A stretch of DNA of 33,143 nt, from positions 1-33,143 of the forward strand of contig JBOFHT010000035.1 of the NCBI GenBank assembly GCA_051649785.1, written 5' to 3'. A program made the translations under genes and the position numbers. The first letter of the stretch is position 1, and the number at the start of each line of letters is the position of its first letter. The DNA comes from JBOFHT01 sp051649785. Its GTDB lineage: Archaea; Methanobacteriota; Methanobacteria; Methanobacteriales; Methanobacteriaceae. Shown here in pieces: positions 1 to 9,883 of this stretch. The notes below the pieces were generated by a model. The model did not search any database. It saw only the letters and a program-made list of their open reading frames with translations, and was not told where the DNA came from.

Positions 1-3000
1 ATCATTAAAACTGCTATTGGTATAGCTGTTTTTGTCATTGGAACATATCCTCCATGAGCTGTATTATTTGTATCATTAGTTTTATTAGCTTTTTCAACAA
101 TAACTGTAAATGAATCTGTTATATTTTCAGAATCGTCACCACTTAAAATAGCTGTATTTATAAATTCACCAGCTTTTTCAGCTTTTACAATCATAGTTAA
201 AGTTGCTGTTTTACCCGGGGCTAAGTCACCAATATTCCAAACACCAGTAATAGGATTATAAGTTCCAGTACTAGCTATGTACTTAATGAGTTTTAAGCCA
301 TTAGGTAATTTATCACTAACTTTTACATTTTTAGCTGTTTGATTTCCAGTATTTTTAATTTTAACAGTGTACTTTATAGTGTCTCCAACTTGAGCTTTTG
401 TAGTATTAGCAGTTTTTATATTTTCTAAGCTAATATTTGTTGCTTTTACAGTAATAGTATTTTGAGCAAAATCATTACTTATATTGGTATCAAAACCAGT
501 AGAATGTAATTGACTTGCACTATTATTTATTGTAGTGTTTTCAACTTCTACTTGAGCAACAATTGTTAAAACAACAGTTTCACCATTAGCTAAGTTTCCA
601 ATAGACCAAACACCAGTAGAAACATTATAAGTTCCTTTACTTCCATTAGAGGATATATAGCTAAGACCATCTGGGAACATATCTATAACTCGTACCATAG
701 TAGCATTATTTGGGCCATTATTAGTGACTTTAAGTGTGTAAGTAATAATATCACCATTATATGGTGAAGAATTATTTACAGTCTTAGTTATAGCTACATC
801 AGATTTTGGTAAAGCAGTAAAGGTTACTGAGTTGTTATTATTAGCTAAATCGGGATCTATTTGCTCAGCACTTATAGATACAGAGTTAGTTAAAGTACCT
901 GGAGTATTAATTAAAGCTTCAAGAACTAATGTTAAGGTAGTTCCAACACTCATATTTCCAATATCCCAAATACCAGTAGCATTGTTATAAGTTCCTTGAG
1001 AAACAGATACAACACGAACTATACTCATTCCAGGACCAATAATATCAGCTACTTTAACAAGACTTGCATCATTTGGACCATTATTAGAAACAGTTATAGT
1101 GAAATTCACTAAATCTCCAACATATGGGTTTGAATCACTAACAGTTTTATATATTGCTAAATCAGTAACAAGCTCGCTTGGTAATGGATTAACAGTAACA
1201 GTAACAGTTCCATAGTTATTAGCTAAATTAGAGTCATTCTCATTAGAAGAACCTACAGCTGTATTAACAAGAACAGTATTACTTTGAATTGCTTTAGCTA
1301 TAATATTAAGTGTTACAGAGTCACCAGCATTCAAGTTACCAATAGTCCAAATACCAGTATTATTGTTATAAGTACCATTTGCAGAATATGAACCAATGTA
1401 TTCAAATCCAGCGGGTAAGATATCGGTCAAATTAACACCTGTGGCATTATCAAGACCATTATTCTTTACAACAATAGTAAAGTTAACTTGTTCATTTTTA
1501 TCAACTACTGAATCATTTACAGCTTTAGTAACATTGATATCTACGACTTTTGATACATTGAATAATAATGTAACATTATTATCTGATGGATCAGTGTCAG
1601 GGGTATCACTTGAAACATTAACTGTATTGTTGAATTGACCAGAACCGTTGAGACGAACTGTTATATTTAAGTAAACAGTTGCATCTTTAGCTAAATCACC
1701 AATAGTCCAAATACCAGTATTATTATCATAAGCTCCTGCAGATGCAGAACTACTTACGTAAATCATGTTAGCTGGTAATATGTCGTTTAGTATAACATTG
1801 AGTGCATTACTTGGTCCATTATTTGTGACAATAATGGTAAAGTTAACAGTATCATTGTTTTTAGGATTAGTTGAACTAATGTTTTTAGAAACAGCTAAAT
1901 CAGCTATATCTGAACCATTAATTGCAGCTACTGCTTTATTATTGGTAGGATTTGAATCATATTCAATTCCAGTAACAGTAGCATTGTTAATCCAAGTTCC
2001 AGCAGTGTTAAGAGTAGCATTAACTACTAAAGTTACGCTTTCATTTACATCAAGGTTGCCTATTGTCCAAATACCAGTAGTACTATTATAAGTTCCTTTA
2101 CTAAAAACAGCATTGTTAAATGATAATCCACTAGGTAGTAAATCAGTCAAAATAACACCAGTAGCATTATCTGGACCATTATTCTTTACAGTAATCGTAT
2201 AACTAACTTGATCACTTACATTAGGACTAGTAACATTAACATTCTTAATAACTTCCAAATCAGCTGACTTATTAGCTGTAATAATTAAATTAACTACATT
2301 ATTAGTAGTATTAGGATCATAAGTATCAGAAGAGATAATAGCAACATTAGAAATGTTACCAGCACTTACTACTTTAACCATAATAGTTAAAATAGCAACA
2401 GCATCCTTATCCATATTACCAATAGTCCAAAGACCAGTAGTAGCATTGAAAGTACCTACACTAACACTTGCACTAATAAATTGTAAACCAGCAGGTAAAA
2501 CATCACTTAAAAAGACATTAATGGCTGTATCAGGACCTGCATTAGAAGCAATTACAGTATAATTAATAATAGCTCCATTAACTGGGTTACCATTATCAAC
2601 AGTTTTCACTACAACTAAATCAGATGCATTATTAGAATTAACACTTGCAAATCCTCTGTTGTTTGAAGTATCACTATCTAATTCATTAGAAGTGGCTTCA
2701 GCTATATTAAATATAGTAGTAGAAGACTTATTTACATAAGCGGTTATATTCAAGTAAACAGTTTCACCAACATTGAGGTTGCCTATAGTCCAGATACCAG
2801 TATTAGGATCATAAGTTCCTTTACTAGCAACATAACTAACATAAGACAAGCCAATAGGTAGAGGATCTGTTACAACAACACCAGTAGCATTATTAACACC
2901 TTTATTAGTAACATTAATTGTAAAGTTAACATTATCACCGATATTAACAGTAGAAGTATTTGCTGATTTATTAACAGCTACATCTACAGTAGGTAAAACA

Positions 3001-6000
3001 GTAACAGTTAAACTATTAAAGTTATCTACTAAAATAGGGTCATAAGTTGTACTAGTAATATTAACATTATTAGTAACTAAACCAGTAGTATTAGCAATAG
3101 CTGTAATAACTAAAGTCATTTCAGTATATGGGTTAAAGTTTCCAATAGTCCAAATACCAGTAGTACTATTGTAACTAGTTCCAGCAGGTGCAAGAGCAGA
3201 TACAAAGACTAAACCAGTAGGTAATAAATCACTAACTACAACATTACTAGCTGCACTAGGGCCAGTATTTGCTATTTTAATAGTATAAGTAATAATTTCT
3301 CCTATATAATATATATTTTTATTAGAGAATTTATCAACTTTAATATTAGCAACACTTTGACCATTAACAAGAACTGAATCTTGGTTATTTACAAGACTAG
3401 GGTCATATTCGGTCCCATAAACTGTAGCTATATTAGTCATATTATTACTGCTAGTAACAGTAGCTACAATGTTTAATGAAACAATAGCACCATTAGCTAA
3501 GTTTCCAATAGTCCAAATACCAGTAACATTATTATATGTTCCTAGGCTAGAATTTGCACTTACAAAAGTCATTCCAGCAGGTAATATATCAGCTACATAT
3601 ACATTAGTAGCTCCATCAGGACCTAAATTACGAACAACTATAGTAAACAAAATTTGCTCACCAATACGAGGGCTTGTAGAATTTACAGATTTGATTATTC
3701 TTAAATCAGCTACAGGATTAGCGGTAATTGTTTCAACATCAAGATTATTACTTGGATTTGGATCAATAGTACTACTACTTACATTAACAATATTAACAAT
3801 AGTTCCTGTTCTATTTACAAGAGCTGTAATTACTAAAGTAGCAGTTCCAGGGAAAGACAATGAACCAATATTCCAAATACCAGTACTTGAGTTGTAAATT
3901 CCTTGTGATGGATTAGAACTAAGATATATTAAGCCAGTAGGCAAAATATCTGTTAATAATGCATTTATAGCAGTATTAGGTCCATTATTAGTAACTGTAA
4001 TTGTATAAGTTACAGTCTCACCATTATTAGGGTTACTTTTATCAACTATTTTTAAAACAGCTAGATCAGCATTGGATTGACCATTTAGTGTAACAGTAGA
4101 TTTATCATTATTACTTACTAAATCAACTTCATTTCCACTAACTAAAGCAATATTAGAAATTGAACCACTAGCATTTACTAAAACAGTAATGTTTAAGTAA
4201 ACAGTTTCACCAACATTTAAGTTTCCAATAGTCCAAGTACCTGTATTATTGTTGTATGAGCCACGACTAGCACTTGAAGATAAATAAATCAAAGAACTAT
4301 TGAGTAAATCATAAACATTTACATTAGTAGCATTATTAGGGCCATTATTAGTAACAGCTATTGTGAAAGTAACATTTTGACCTACAAGAGGATTAGCATT
4401 ATTAACATTTTTAACAACACCTAAATCAGCAACAGGAGCTGCTATTAAGCTGTCATTATTAATATTATTGCTTAGCACTGGGTCAAAAGTACTTGATGAA
4501 GCATTAGCTACATTAGTGATATTACCAGTTCCATTAACTCTGCAAGTTAATGTTAAAGTTGCCTGAGTTCCACTAGCTAAATCTCCAATAGTCCATAAAC
4601 CAGTTGTGGAATTAAATGAACCAAAAGAAGGAGTAGCTGAGATTAGTACTAAAGTATTAGGTAAAATATCAGTTAATTTTGTAGCAATTGCAGTATCAGG
4701 ACCATTATTAAGAACTGTAATTGTAAATGTTACAATAGCTCCATTATTCGGATTTCTATTATCAACAACTTTATTTACAGATATATCAGCTGTTTTTTGA
4801 GTAGCTGCTAAAGTAACTGTAGCAACATTATTGTTAACATTTGGATCTTCTTGAGCTCCTGTAATATTAGCTGTATTAATAATTTGACCTGTAACTTTAA
4901 TTCTAACAACAATTGTAATGGTTGCTGTACCGTTAACAGTTAAATTACCAATATTCCAAATTCCAGTAGCATTATTGTAAGTACCTGTACTAACATTAAC
5001 AGAAATAATATCCATAGCTGTAGTATTAATTAAATCAGTAACAATAACACTAGTAGCATTATTAGGGCCGTTATTTGTAGCTGTTACTGTAAATTTAACA
5101 GTATCATTTATTTTAGGACTTGTACTATTAGCAACTTTTGTAATAGCTAAATCAGCTCTTTTAACTGCTGTAACATTTAAAGTTAATGTATTTAAGTTAT
5201 AATGGAAACTATTACCACTAGCATCTAAAATCCAAGGAGTAAAAGTATTAGTACCTTCACCTATAACTTCAAAAACCCAAACAGTAACATAACTGTTAGT
5301 ATTAGGATTAGGAATAAAGATATTATTGGTAGTATTAGAACCATAAGTTGTAGTAACATTAACAACTCTTAAAATATTATTATTATAGTAAATAGGTAAA
5401 CTAACCCAAGCATAATTACTAGAACTTGAACTACTTTTAACAGTAACAGTAATATAAGAACCCACAGTAGGATTATTATTACTAGCTTGTATTAAGTCAA
5501 TAGTGTTCCTATTTTGAGAATTACCTTCTCTAGCTACTAAATTACCATTAATAACATTTAAAGGAGTACCAGTATTATTACCTGCAACAGTAACATTATA
5601 AGATCTATTTTGACCATCTGTAACAGTACTTGAAAGAGTAACTAAATAGAAAACATAAACAGTTTGACCAGCACCAATATTACCAATAAATTTAGTAGCA
5701 TTTTCACCAGTAGCAAGATTAAAGTTAGAATTAACACCCATCCATGAGAAATTAGCCCAAACATTAGTAGCTGTTGTAACAGCTGTGTTTTTAATAGCTA
5801 TTTGGATAATATACTGATTAGGACCAGTAGCAAAATTATTACTATCATAAATTAAAGTATCATTAGTACCTTTTGTTAAATTCAAAGTACCTAATTTTAA
5901 ATTAGCTGAACCATAACGAGTATTAGGACTAGAACTATTAGTTTTAGCTACAGTGACAATAGTACTGGATTGTACATGTCCTGGATAGTTAGCAATAACA

Positions 6001-6524
6001 TTAAAGCTATTATCTAAGCTATAAAAACTAGTATAATAATTTCCAGAGGAGTCAGAAATAGCAGTAGCTAATAATTCACCTGACAATGATTTTATTTGGA
6101 TAGTAACTCCGCCAAAATCTTTATTAGTAACACAATCAGTAATTTTACCAGATATAATAGTATTTGCATTATTTGGATTAGTTAATGAATTAATACTTTC
6201 AAATTGATAATTAATGTAATTATCACTAATTACAAAATTATTAGAATTTGTTGAATTGGAAATAGTGTTTACAATATACAAATTACTATCATCGGAATTA
6301 CCATTAGTATTATTGTTATAATTACTATAAAGAGATTTTATGTCGGAATCAATATCAAGGGACTTATTAGCCAAATCAATACTTGAAACTGTAGCTAAAC
6401 TAACTGAATCGGAATTATTAATAGGTAAAAAATTTGTATTATCTGCTGAACTTACAGTACCTATTGATAAAAGTAATATAAAAATAAAGGCTAAAAGCAT
6501 ATTTAATTTTATCGCATTTTTCAT
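1..6524 (-). CDS. Giant secreted adhesin-like protein with 14 DUF11-type repeats (3' end off the window)
   Basis: One minus-strand frame stays open from the ATG at 6524 to the left edge, over 2170 codons; I read both ends and sampled the middle. A strong AAAGGAGGTG ribosome-binding site sits just upstream. Residues 1-27 form a signal peptide (hydrophobic LLAFIFILLLSIG, likely cleavage after VSSA). An Asn/Ser-rich linker follows, then a carboxypeptidase-regulatory-like beta domain (about 120-170, starting SGKITDC), then non-repeat beta domains to about residue 450. Fourteen repeats of about 120 residues come next, each with a variant of YNxxTGIWxIGNL; these motifs lie near plus-strand 237, 608, 967, 1345, 1707, 2067, 2425, 2789, 3147, 3513, 3871, 4231, 4591 and 4954. 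The last readable residues (VPMTKTAIPIAVLM) look like the start of a C-terminal membrane anchor, so perhaps only 15-30 residues are missing. Such proteins are abundant on Methanobrevibacter surfaces and thought to mediate cell contact; the ligand is unknown. Confidence 0.9.
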   Translation of the reverse strand, partial: MKNAIKLNMLLAFIFILLLSIGTVSSADNTNFLPINNSDSVSLATVSSIDLANKSLDIDSDIKSLYSNYNNNTNGNSDDSNLYIVNTISNSTNSNNFVISDNYINYQFESINSLTNPNNANTIISGKITDCVTNKDFGGVTIQIKSLSGELLATAISDSSGNYYTSFYSLDNSFNVIANYPGHVQSSTIVTVAKTNSSSPNTRYGSANLKLGTLNLTKGTNDTLIYDSNNFATGPNQYIIQIAIKNTAVTTATNVWANFSWMGVNSNFNLATGENATKFIGNIGAGQTVYVFYLVTLSSTVTDGQNRSYNVTVAGNNTGTPLNVINGNLVAREGNSQNRNTIDLIQASNNNPTVGSYITVTVKSSSSSSNYAWVSLPIYYNNNILRVVNVTTTYGSNTTNNIFIPNPNTNSYVTVWVFEVIGEGTNTFTPWILDASGNSFHYNLNTLTLNVTAVKRADLAITKVANSTSPKINDTVKFTVTATNNGPNNATSVIVTDLINTTAMDIISVNVSTGTYNNATGIWNIGNLTVNGTATITIVVRIKVTGQIINTANITGAQEDPNVNNNVATVTLAATQKTADISVNKVVDNRNPNNGAIVTFTITVLNNGPDTAIATKLTDILPNTLVLISATPSFGSFNSTTGLWTIGDLASGTQATLTLTCRVNGTGNITNVANASSSTFDPVLSNNINNDSLIAAPVADLGVVKNVNNANPLVGQNVTFTIAVTNNGPNNATNVNVYDLLNSSLIYLSSSASRGSYNNNTGTWTIGNLNVGETVYLNITVLVNASGSISNIALVSGNEVDLVSNNDKSTVTLNGQSNADLAVLKIVDKSNPNNGETVTYTITVTNNGPNTAINALLTDILPTGLIYLSSNPSQGIYNSSTGIWNIGSLSFPGTATLVITALVNRTGTIVNIVNVSSSTIDPNPSNNLDVETITANPVADLRIIKSVNSTSPRIGEQILFTIVVRNLGPDGATNVYVADILPAGMTFVSANSSLGTYNNVTGIWTIGNLANGAIVSLNIVATVTSSNNMTNIATVYGTEYDPSLVNNQDSVLVNGQSVANIKVDKFSNKNIYYIGEIITYTIKIANTGPSAASNVVVSDLLPTGLVFVSALAPAGTSYNSTTGIWTIGNFNPYTEMTLVITAIANTTGLVTNNVNITSTTYDPILVDNFNSLTVTVLPTVDVAVNKSANTSTVNIGDNVNFTINVTNKGVNNATGVVVTDPLPIGLSYVSYVASKGTYDPNTGIWTIGNLNVGETVYLNITAYVNKSSTTIFNIAEATSNELDSDTSNNRGFASVNSNNASDLVVVKTVDNGNPVNGAIINYTVIASNAGPDTAINVFLSDVLPAGLQFISASVSVGTFNATTGLWTIGNMDKDAVAILTIMVKVVSAGNISNVAIISSDTYDPNTTNNVVNLIITANKSADLEVIKNVNVTSPNVSDQVSYTITVKNNGPDNATGVILTDLLPSGLSFNNAVFSKGTYNSTTGIWTIGNLDVNESVTLVVNATLNTAGTWINNATVTGIEYDSNPTNNKAVAAINGSDIADLAVSKNISSTNPKNNDTVNFTIIVTNNGPSNALNVILNDILPANMIYVSSSASAGAYDNNTGIWTIGDLAKDATVYLNITVRLNGSGQFNNTVNVSSDTPDTDPSDNNVTLLFNVSKVVDINVTKAVNDSVVDKNEQVNFTIVVKNNGLDNATGVNLTDILPAGFEYIGSYSANGTYNNNTGIWTIGNLNAGDSVTLNIIAKAIQSNTVLVNTAVGSSNENDSNLANNYGTVTVTVNPLPSELVTDLAIYKTVSDSNPYVGDLVNFTITVSNNGPNDASLVKVADIIGPGMSIVRVVSVSQGTYNNATGIWDIGNMSVGTTLTLVLEALINTPGTLTNSVSISAEQIDPDLANNNNSVTFTALPKSDVAITKTVNNSSPYNGDIITYTLKVTNNGPNNATMVRVIDMFPDGLSYISSNGSKGTYNVSTGVWSIGNLANGETVVLTIVAQVEVENTTINNSASQLHSTGFDTNISNDFAQNTITVKATNISLENIKTANTTKAQVGDTIKYTVKIKNTGNQTAKNVKVSDKLPNGLKLIKYIASTGTYNPITGVWNIGDLAPGKTATLTMIVKAEKAGEFINTAILSGDDSENITDSFTVIVEKANKTNDTNNTAHGGYVPMTKTAIPIAVLM

Positions 6525-7523
6525 ATTTTCACCTCCTTTACAGTTTTGGCGACAATTATATATTATGCACTAAGTAGTATATATAATTTATTCAATTGTT
6601 AATATCTTAGATATATTAAGCCCATTTTAATTGTATATTAATAATTATTATCTTAATTATTCAATTCATAGTTTAGCTATTAAAAAAATACTAAACTCAA
6701 TTATAAATATAAATTAGGATGGATAATAATTAATATCAATGTTAATAATATTAATAACGGAGTTAATATTAATATTATGATAATATATTGATTTAGCAAT
6801 ATGTATTAACATGTGATATTATATACATGGGCAATGGTCAAAATAATAGATTTAAATATGTTATATCATTTACTTCAATTTAGCTTCAATTAAATGTATT
6901 CTTAGTGGTACTAGTTAAAGTAAATTGAATAATACATTTTCTATGTAGTTGAGTTATTAAATGTACTTATTATGTGTACAAGTCAATTGCAATTTTGCTA
7001 TTTTTCTTATAGTAATAGTAATAGTGATATTGGATGGTTGTTTGTAATAGTGGAAATAATTACAGTACTAATAACAATAACAACAATGGTAATAATTGTA
7101 AAGGAGTAATATTAAATATTAATATCATATCCAGCTCCACCATACAAGATCCTACTATGTCAATAAATTTAGAAATACTAAAACAAGCATATTCAAGCAT
7201 ATGTTTTCCAGCAAGAGCTATAACTGAAATACTATATCAATAAATTTAGATAATACTAAAAAAAGAAATATTCAAACTCAAAATACTAAATCTCAAATTT
7301 TCAGAAATAATATTACCATGAAGTTTTAATTTTTTTGTGATGTAATGTTGGTGGAGAATCTAATATAAAATATTATATATCTAATAAACATAAATAAATA
7401 ATATCTAATAAGATAATCAATAAATAATATAATCAACAGATTAATTAAATAATATTATTTAAAAAAATAAATATAATAAATATAATAACTACAATAACTA
7501 TATCAAGAATAGTAAGTGATTTT
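6525..7523. other. Long gene-poor intergenic region between divergent genes
   Basis: About 1 kb of A+T-rich DNA between the minus-strand adhesin and plus-strand nadM. The adhesin promoter should lie at its left end: TATA-like AATTATATATAC (minus strand) is near 6577-6590, with another A/T run near 6553-6566. A 70-codon open frame at 7034-7243 begins Asn-rich and resembles no family I know; I do not call it a gene. An imperfect duplication of about 38 bp (7160-7196 and 7237-7275) overlaps its end. nadM probably starts from a promoter in the A/T-rich DNA near 7440-7500. Confidence 0.6.
7160..7275. repeat. Imperfect direct duplication, two copies of about 38 bp
   Basis: The copies at 7160-7196 and 7237-7275 both begin TCAATAAATTTAGA and end ATATTCAA, with several substitutions and a small length difference. 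They lie about 77 bp apart in the gene-poor stretch before nadM. No target-site or terminal-inverted-repeat signature of a mobile element is visible. Confidence 0.5.
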
Positions 7524-8060
7524 ATGGAGAAAAAAAGAGGATTATTAGTTGGGAGGATGCAACCTGTCCATAAAGGCCACCTTGAAGTTATTAAAAAGAT
7601 TTTAACTGAGGTGGATGAGATTGTAATAGGTATTGGTAGTGCACAACATTCACACACAACTAAAGATCCTTTTACAGCGGGTGAACGTATTATGATGCTT
7701 TCTCAGGCACTTTCAGATGAAGAAATTGATGCTTCGAAGTATTACATTATTCCTATTGAAGATATTCAATGTAATTCTGTATGGGTTTCTCATATTAAAA
7801 TGCTTACACCACCATTTACTAGAGTTTATAGTGGAAACTCACTTGTTAAACGCCTTTTCTTTGAAGAAGGATTTAAAGTCGAAACACCTCCACTTTTTAA
7901 TAGAAAAGAGTTTTCAGGACGTGAAGTTCGAAGGCGAATTATTGAAGGAGATAATTGGAAATCTTCTGTTCCTAATGCAACAATAGATGTAATTAATGAA
8001 ATAAATGGCCTTGAAAGAATAAAACACTTACTTACTCTTGAATTAAATGAAATTGAATAA
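7524..8060 (+). CDS. nadM: Nicotinamide-nucleotide adenylyltransferase, archaeal NadM type
   Basis: A cytoplasmic enzyme that joins NMN and ATP to give NAD+ and pyrophosphate, the last step of NAD synthesis and salvage. The 178-residue length is usual for archaeal NadM. The N-terminus has the nucleotidyltransferase signature GRMQPVHKGHL (residues 10-20), with His16 and His19 of the HxGH motif. SGREVRRRI (131-139) matches the second nucleotide-binding motif, and GSAQHSHTTKDPFTAGER (38-55) is typical of the archaeal group. The ATG at 7524 follows GTGATTTT, the same leader seen before the gene at 13230, so the start is well supported. The gene stands alone, with about 300 bp of non-coding DNA before moaE. 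No Asn-rich insert is present. Confidence 0.95.
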   Translation: MEKKRGLLVGRMQPVHKGHLEVIKKILTEVDEIVIGIGSAQHSHTTKDPFTAGERIMMLSQALSDEEIDASKYYIIPIEDIQCNSVWVSHIKMLTPPFTRVYSGNSLVKRLFFEEGFKVETPPLFNRKEFSGREVRRRIIEGDNWKSSVPNATIDVINEINGLERIKHLLTLELNEIE

Positions 8061-8359
8061 TATATTACAGTTATAAATTTTTAAACTATTATTAAGTTAA
8101 TTAATATTTACTTATTAATATTAATATTATTAAAATTATAATTATTATTACTATTATAATTATTATTATAATTATTACTATTATTATTAAATTCTTTATT
8201 ATTAAGCTAATTAATTACTTGCTTACCATTATAATTATTATTCTTATTAAAATTACTATTACAATTATTATTAAACTCATAAATGTTAAGTTAATTAATA
8301 TTTGCTTAGCATTAAACTAAATAAATTTAAATTTACTAATAAACTGACTAAGTGATACT
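8061..8359. repeat. A/T-rich spacer with degenerate repeats
   Basis: The spacer between nadM and moaE has at least three imperfect copies of a unit beginning TTAAGTTAATTAATATTT or TTAAGCTAATTAATTA, near 8092, 8202 and 8286. Each is followed by runs of ATT/ACT triplets, and spacing is about 110 and 84 bp. The AAT-type triplet polarity here is on the minus strand. I see no gene. Confidence 0.55.
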
Positions 8360-8797
8360 ATGGTTATAAAAATTATTGAAAAAAATGATGAATATTATGA
8401 AGTAGCTGACTTAATAGAATCAATTAAGAAAAATATGCAAGTTGATGAAGCTGGAGCTATTTTTACTTTTGAAGGTTTTGTTAGGGGAACTGAAGGCGAT
8501 AAAAAAGTTTCTAAATTAACTTTGAGTACTGGAGATATAGATAAAACTCAAAAAGAACTTGAAAAAATGGTAGCTACTGTAAAAGAAACGTATGGTGTTT
8601 TTGAAATAGCTGTTATTCATTATATTGGTGAATTTTATACTGGTGACTCTTTATTTTTAGTAGCTGTTTTAGGACCTCATAGGGTAGAAACTCTTGATGC
8701 ACTTAAAGATATTATTGAAAAAACAAAATTCGAGCTTGATTTTCAAAAAGAAGAGGTTTCTAATAAAGAAACTAAAATTATAATGTCTGGTGGATAG
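8360..8797 (+). CDS. moaE: Molybdopterin synthase catalytic subunit MoaE
   Basis: MoaE forms a heterotetramer with the sulfur carrier MoaD and converts cyclic pyranopterin monophosphate to molybdopterin, needed in methanogens for molybdenum/tungsten enzymes such as formylmethanofuran dehydrogenase. The 145-residue protein has the core GAIFTFEGFVRG (32-43), IHYIGEFYTGDS (86-97) and LGPHRVETLDALKDIIE (104-120). His107, Arg108, Lys123 and Lys130 fall where, from memory, E. coli MoaE has His103, Arg104 and catalytic Lys119 and Lys126. The usual APIWK-like segment is replaced by KFELDFQKEE, but the two lysines keep their seven-residue spacing. The start follows AAGTGATACT. It ends 30 bp before the connectase gene, so the two are probably co-transcribed. 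Confidence 0.9.
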   Translation: MVIKIIEKNDEYYEVADLIESIKKNMQVDEAGAIFTFEGFVRGTEGDKKVSKLTLSTGDIDKTQKELEKMVATVKETYGVFEIAVIHYIGEFYTGDSLFLVAVLGPHRVETLDALKDIIEKTKFELDFQKEEVSNKETKIIMSGG

Positions 8798-8827
8798 GCA
8801 CTAAATAGATTATTTAAAGGTGTATTT

Positions 8828-9751
8828 ATGAGTTTAATAATTGCTTATATTAGTGAAAAAGGATGTGTTATGGCTGGAGACAAGCGTAAAATAGCTTTCT
8901 TTGGAGATACTGATAAAAGAGAGAAATTAGAAGTGGAAATTTATTCAGGAATAATTAAAACACAAGAAGAACTTGAAAAAAAAGCTAAAGATATGGATAT
9001 TACATTAAAAATTACAGAAGATGCTAGTAAAGTACGAAGTATAGCAGATATTCTCGTTGGTGAAGTTTCTACAAAAACTCCTTTTGAATCAAGGCGAAAA
9101 CGTGTTTATGCTACTACTAATGGTTATGAAATTGTAGAATTAAAAGGATCTGAAATCATAAATCGTGAAAGTGGAAACAAAGCTATTATAATTTTTGGAA
9201 ACAAACTCACTAAAGGATTAGCTAATGATATAATAGCTAGTAAATTTAAATCTAGTTTAAGTTTAAAGTATATTGGCGAAATTTTTGAGTATGTAATCGG
9301 TGAAATAGCTAAACAAACACCTTCATTAGGTAGTGAATGTGATATAATTATAAAAAGCCCTAAATTAGATAATGCTCAAGCTAAAGAATTTTTAGATGAA
9401 ACTATTAAAGTAGATATTAAAGTTCTTCAAAAATTCAGAGAAACTTTAGGTCAAGAAATTCTTGAAAAATCGGAAGAAATTAAGTTAGCTGAAAAAATTA
9501 TAAATAAAGGCGAAATAGGTAAAATTAATTCTATTGAAGGTAAAATTCTCAAAGTCATACTAAATAGTGGTGTTCAAGCTTTTGATTCAAAGTGGAAGCA
9601 AGTAGCTAAAAGTGGTGAAATAGTTCTCATGGTCCTTGAAGATAATAAAAAAGTTAACGAAGGAGATTTAGTAGTCATTGAAAATGAAATTCTTTGTATT
9701 AAATCTAATAATGCTAATTTGAGCTGTAATATCATTTTATGCAATGAATAG
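8828..9751 (+). CDS. Connectase-family (DUF2121) proteasome-like protein ligase
   Basis: The N-terminus MSLIIAYISEKGCVMAGDKR is that of DUF2121 proteins of methanogens. This family is related to proteasome beta subunits, and the Methanocaldococcus member was shown to be a protein ligase (connectase) acting at a KDPGA-type sequence found in methyltransferase subunit MtrA. If Met1 is removed, Ser becomes residue 1 and could be the nucleophile; Asp then falls at 17 and Arg at 19, as in proteasome beta subunits. GDTDKREKLEVEIYSGII (26-43) continues the family pattern. The Ntn-hydrolase fold should cover about 2-205. A distinct beta-rich C-terminal part (about 225-307) follows a charged helix. The start follows AAAGGTGTATTT. 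The gene lies 30 bp after moaE. Function is inferred from family; specificity of this copy is unknown. Confidence 0.85.
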   Translation: MSLIIAYISEKGCVMAGDKRKIAFFGDTDKREKLEVEIYSGIIKTQEELEKKAKDMDITLKITEDASKVRSIADILVGEVSTKTPFESRRKRVYATTNGYEIVELKGSEIINRESGNKAIIIFGNKLTKGLANDIIASKFKSSLSLKYIGEIFEYVIGEIAKQTPSLGSECDIIIKSPKLDNAQAKEFLDETIKVDIKVLQKFRETLGQEILEKSEEIKLAEKIINKGEIGKINSIEGKILKVILNSGVQAFDSKWKQVAKSGEIVLMVLEDNKKVNEGDLVVIENEILCIKSNNANLSCNIILCNE

Positions 9752-9883
9752 TATAATATTTAAGTTAATATCACTTAATTTAACACTATATGGCTTAATA
9801 GCATATAACTTAATATTCCTTAATTTAATATCACTTAAGTTAATAATATTTAATTTAATAACACATAACTTAATAATATTTAA
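9752..9883. repeat. Degenerate short repeats after the connectase gene
   Basis: This spacer is made of variations of ACTTAATA followed by TTTAAxTTAATA, for example TAATATCACTTAA near 9770 and again near 9829. It has no open frame of interest. Together with 9884-10333 it forms a gene-free gap of about 580 bp before the metallo-hydrolase gene. Confidence 0.45.

Noticed and set aside
1396..4800. Several plus-strand frames of 64-142 codons opposite the adhesin gene
   Set aside because: They recur with the DUF11 repeat period and are antisense readings of the repeats; none has a ribosome-binding site or family motif.
7445..7657. Minus-strand 70-codon frame over the start of nadM
   Set aside because: It overlaps the conserved HxGH-coding region of nadM and has no family features.
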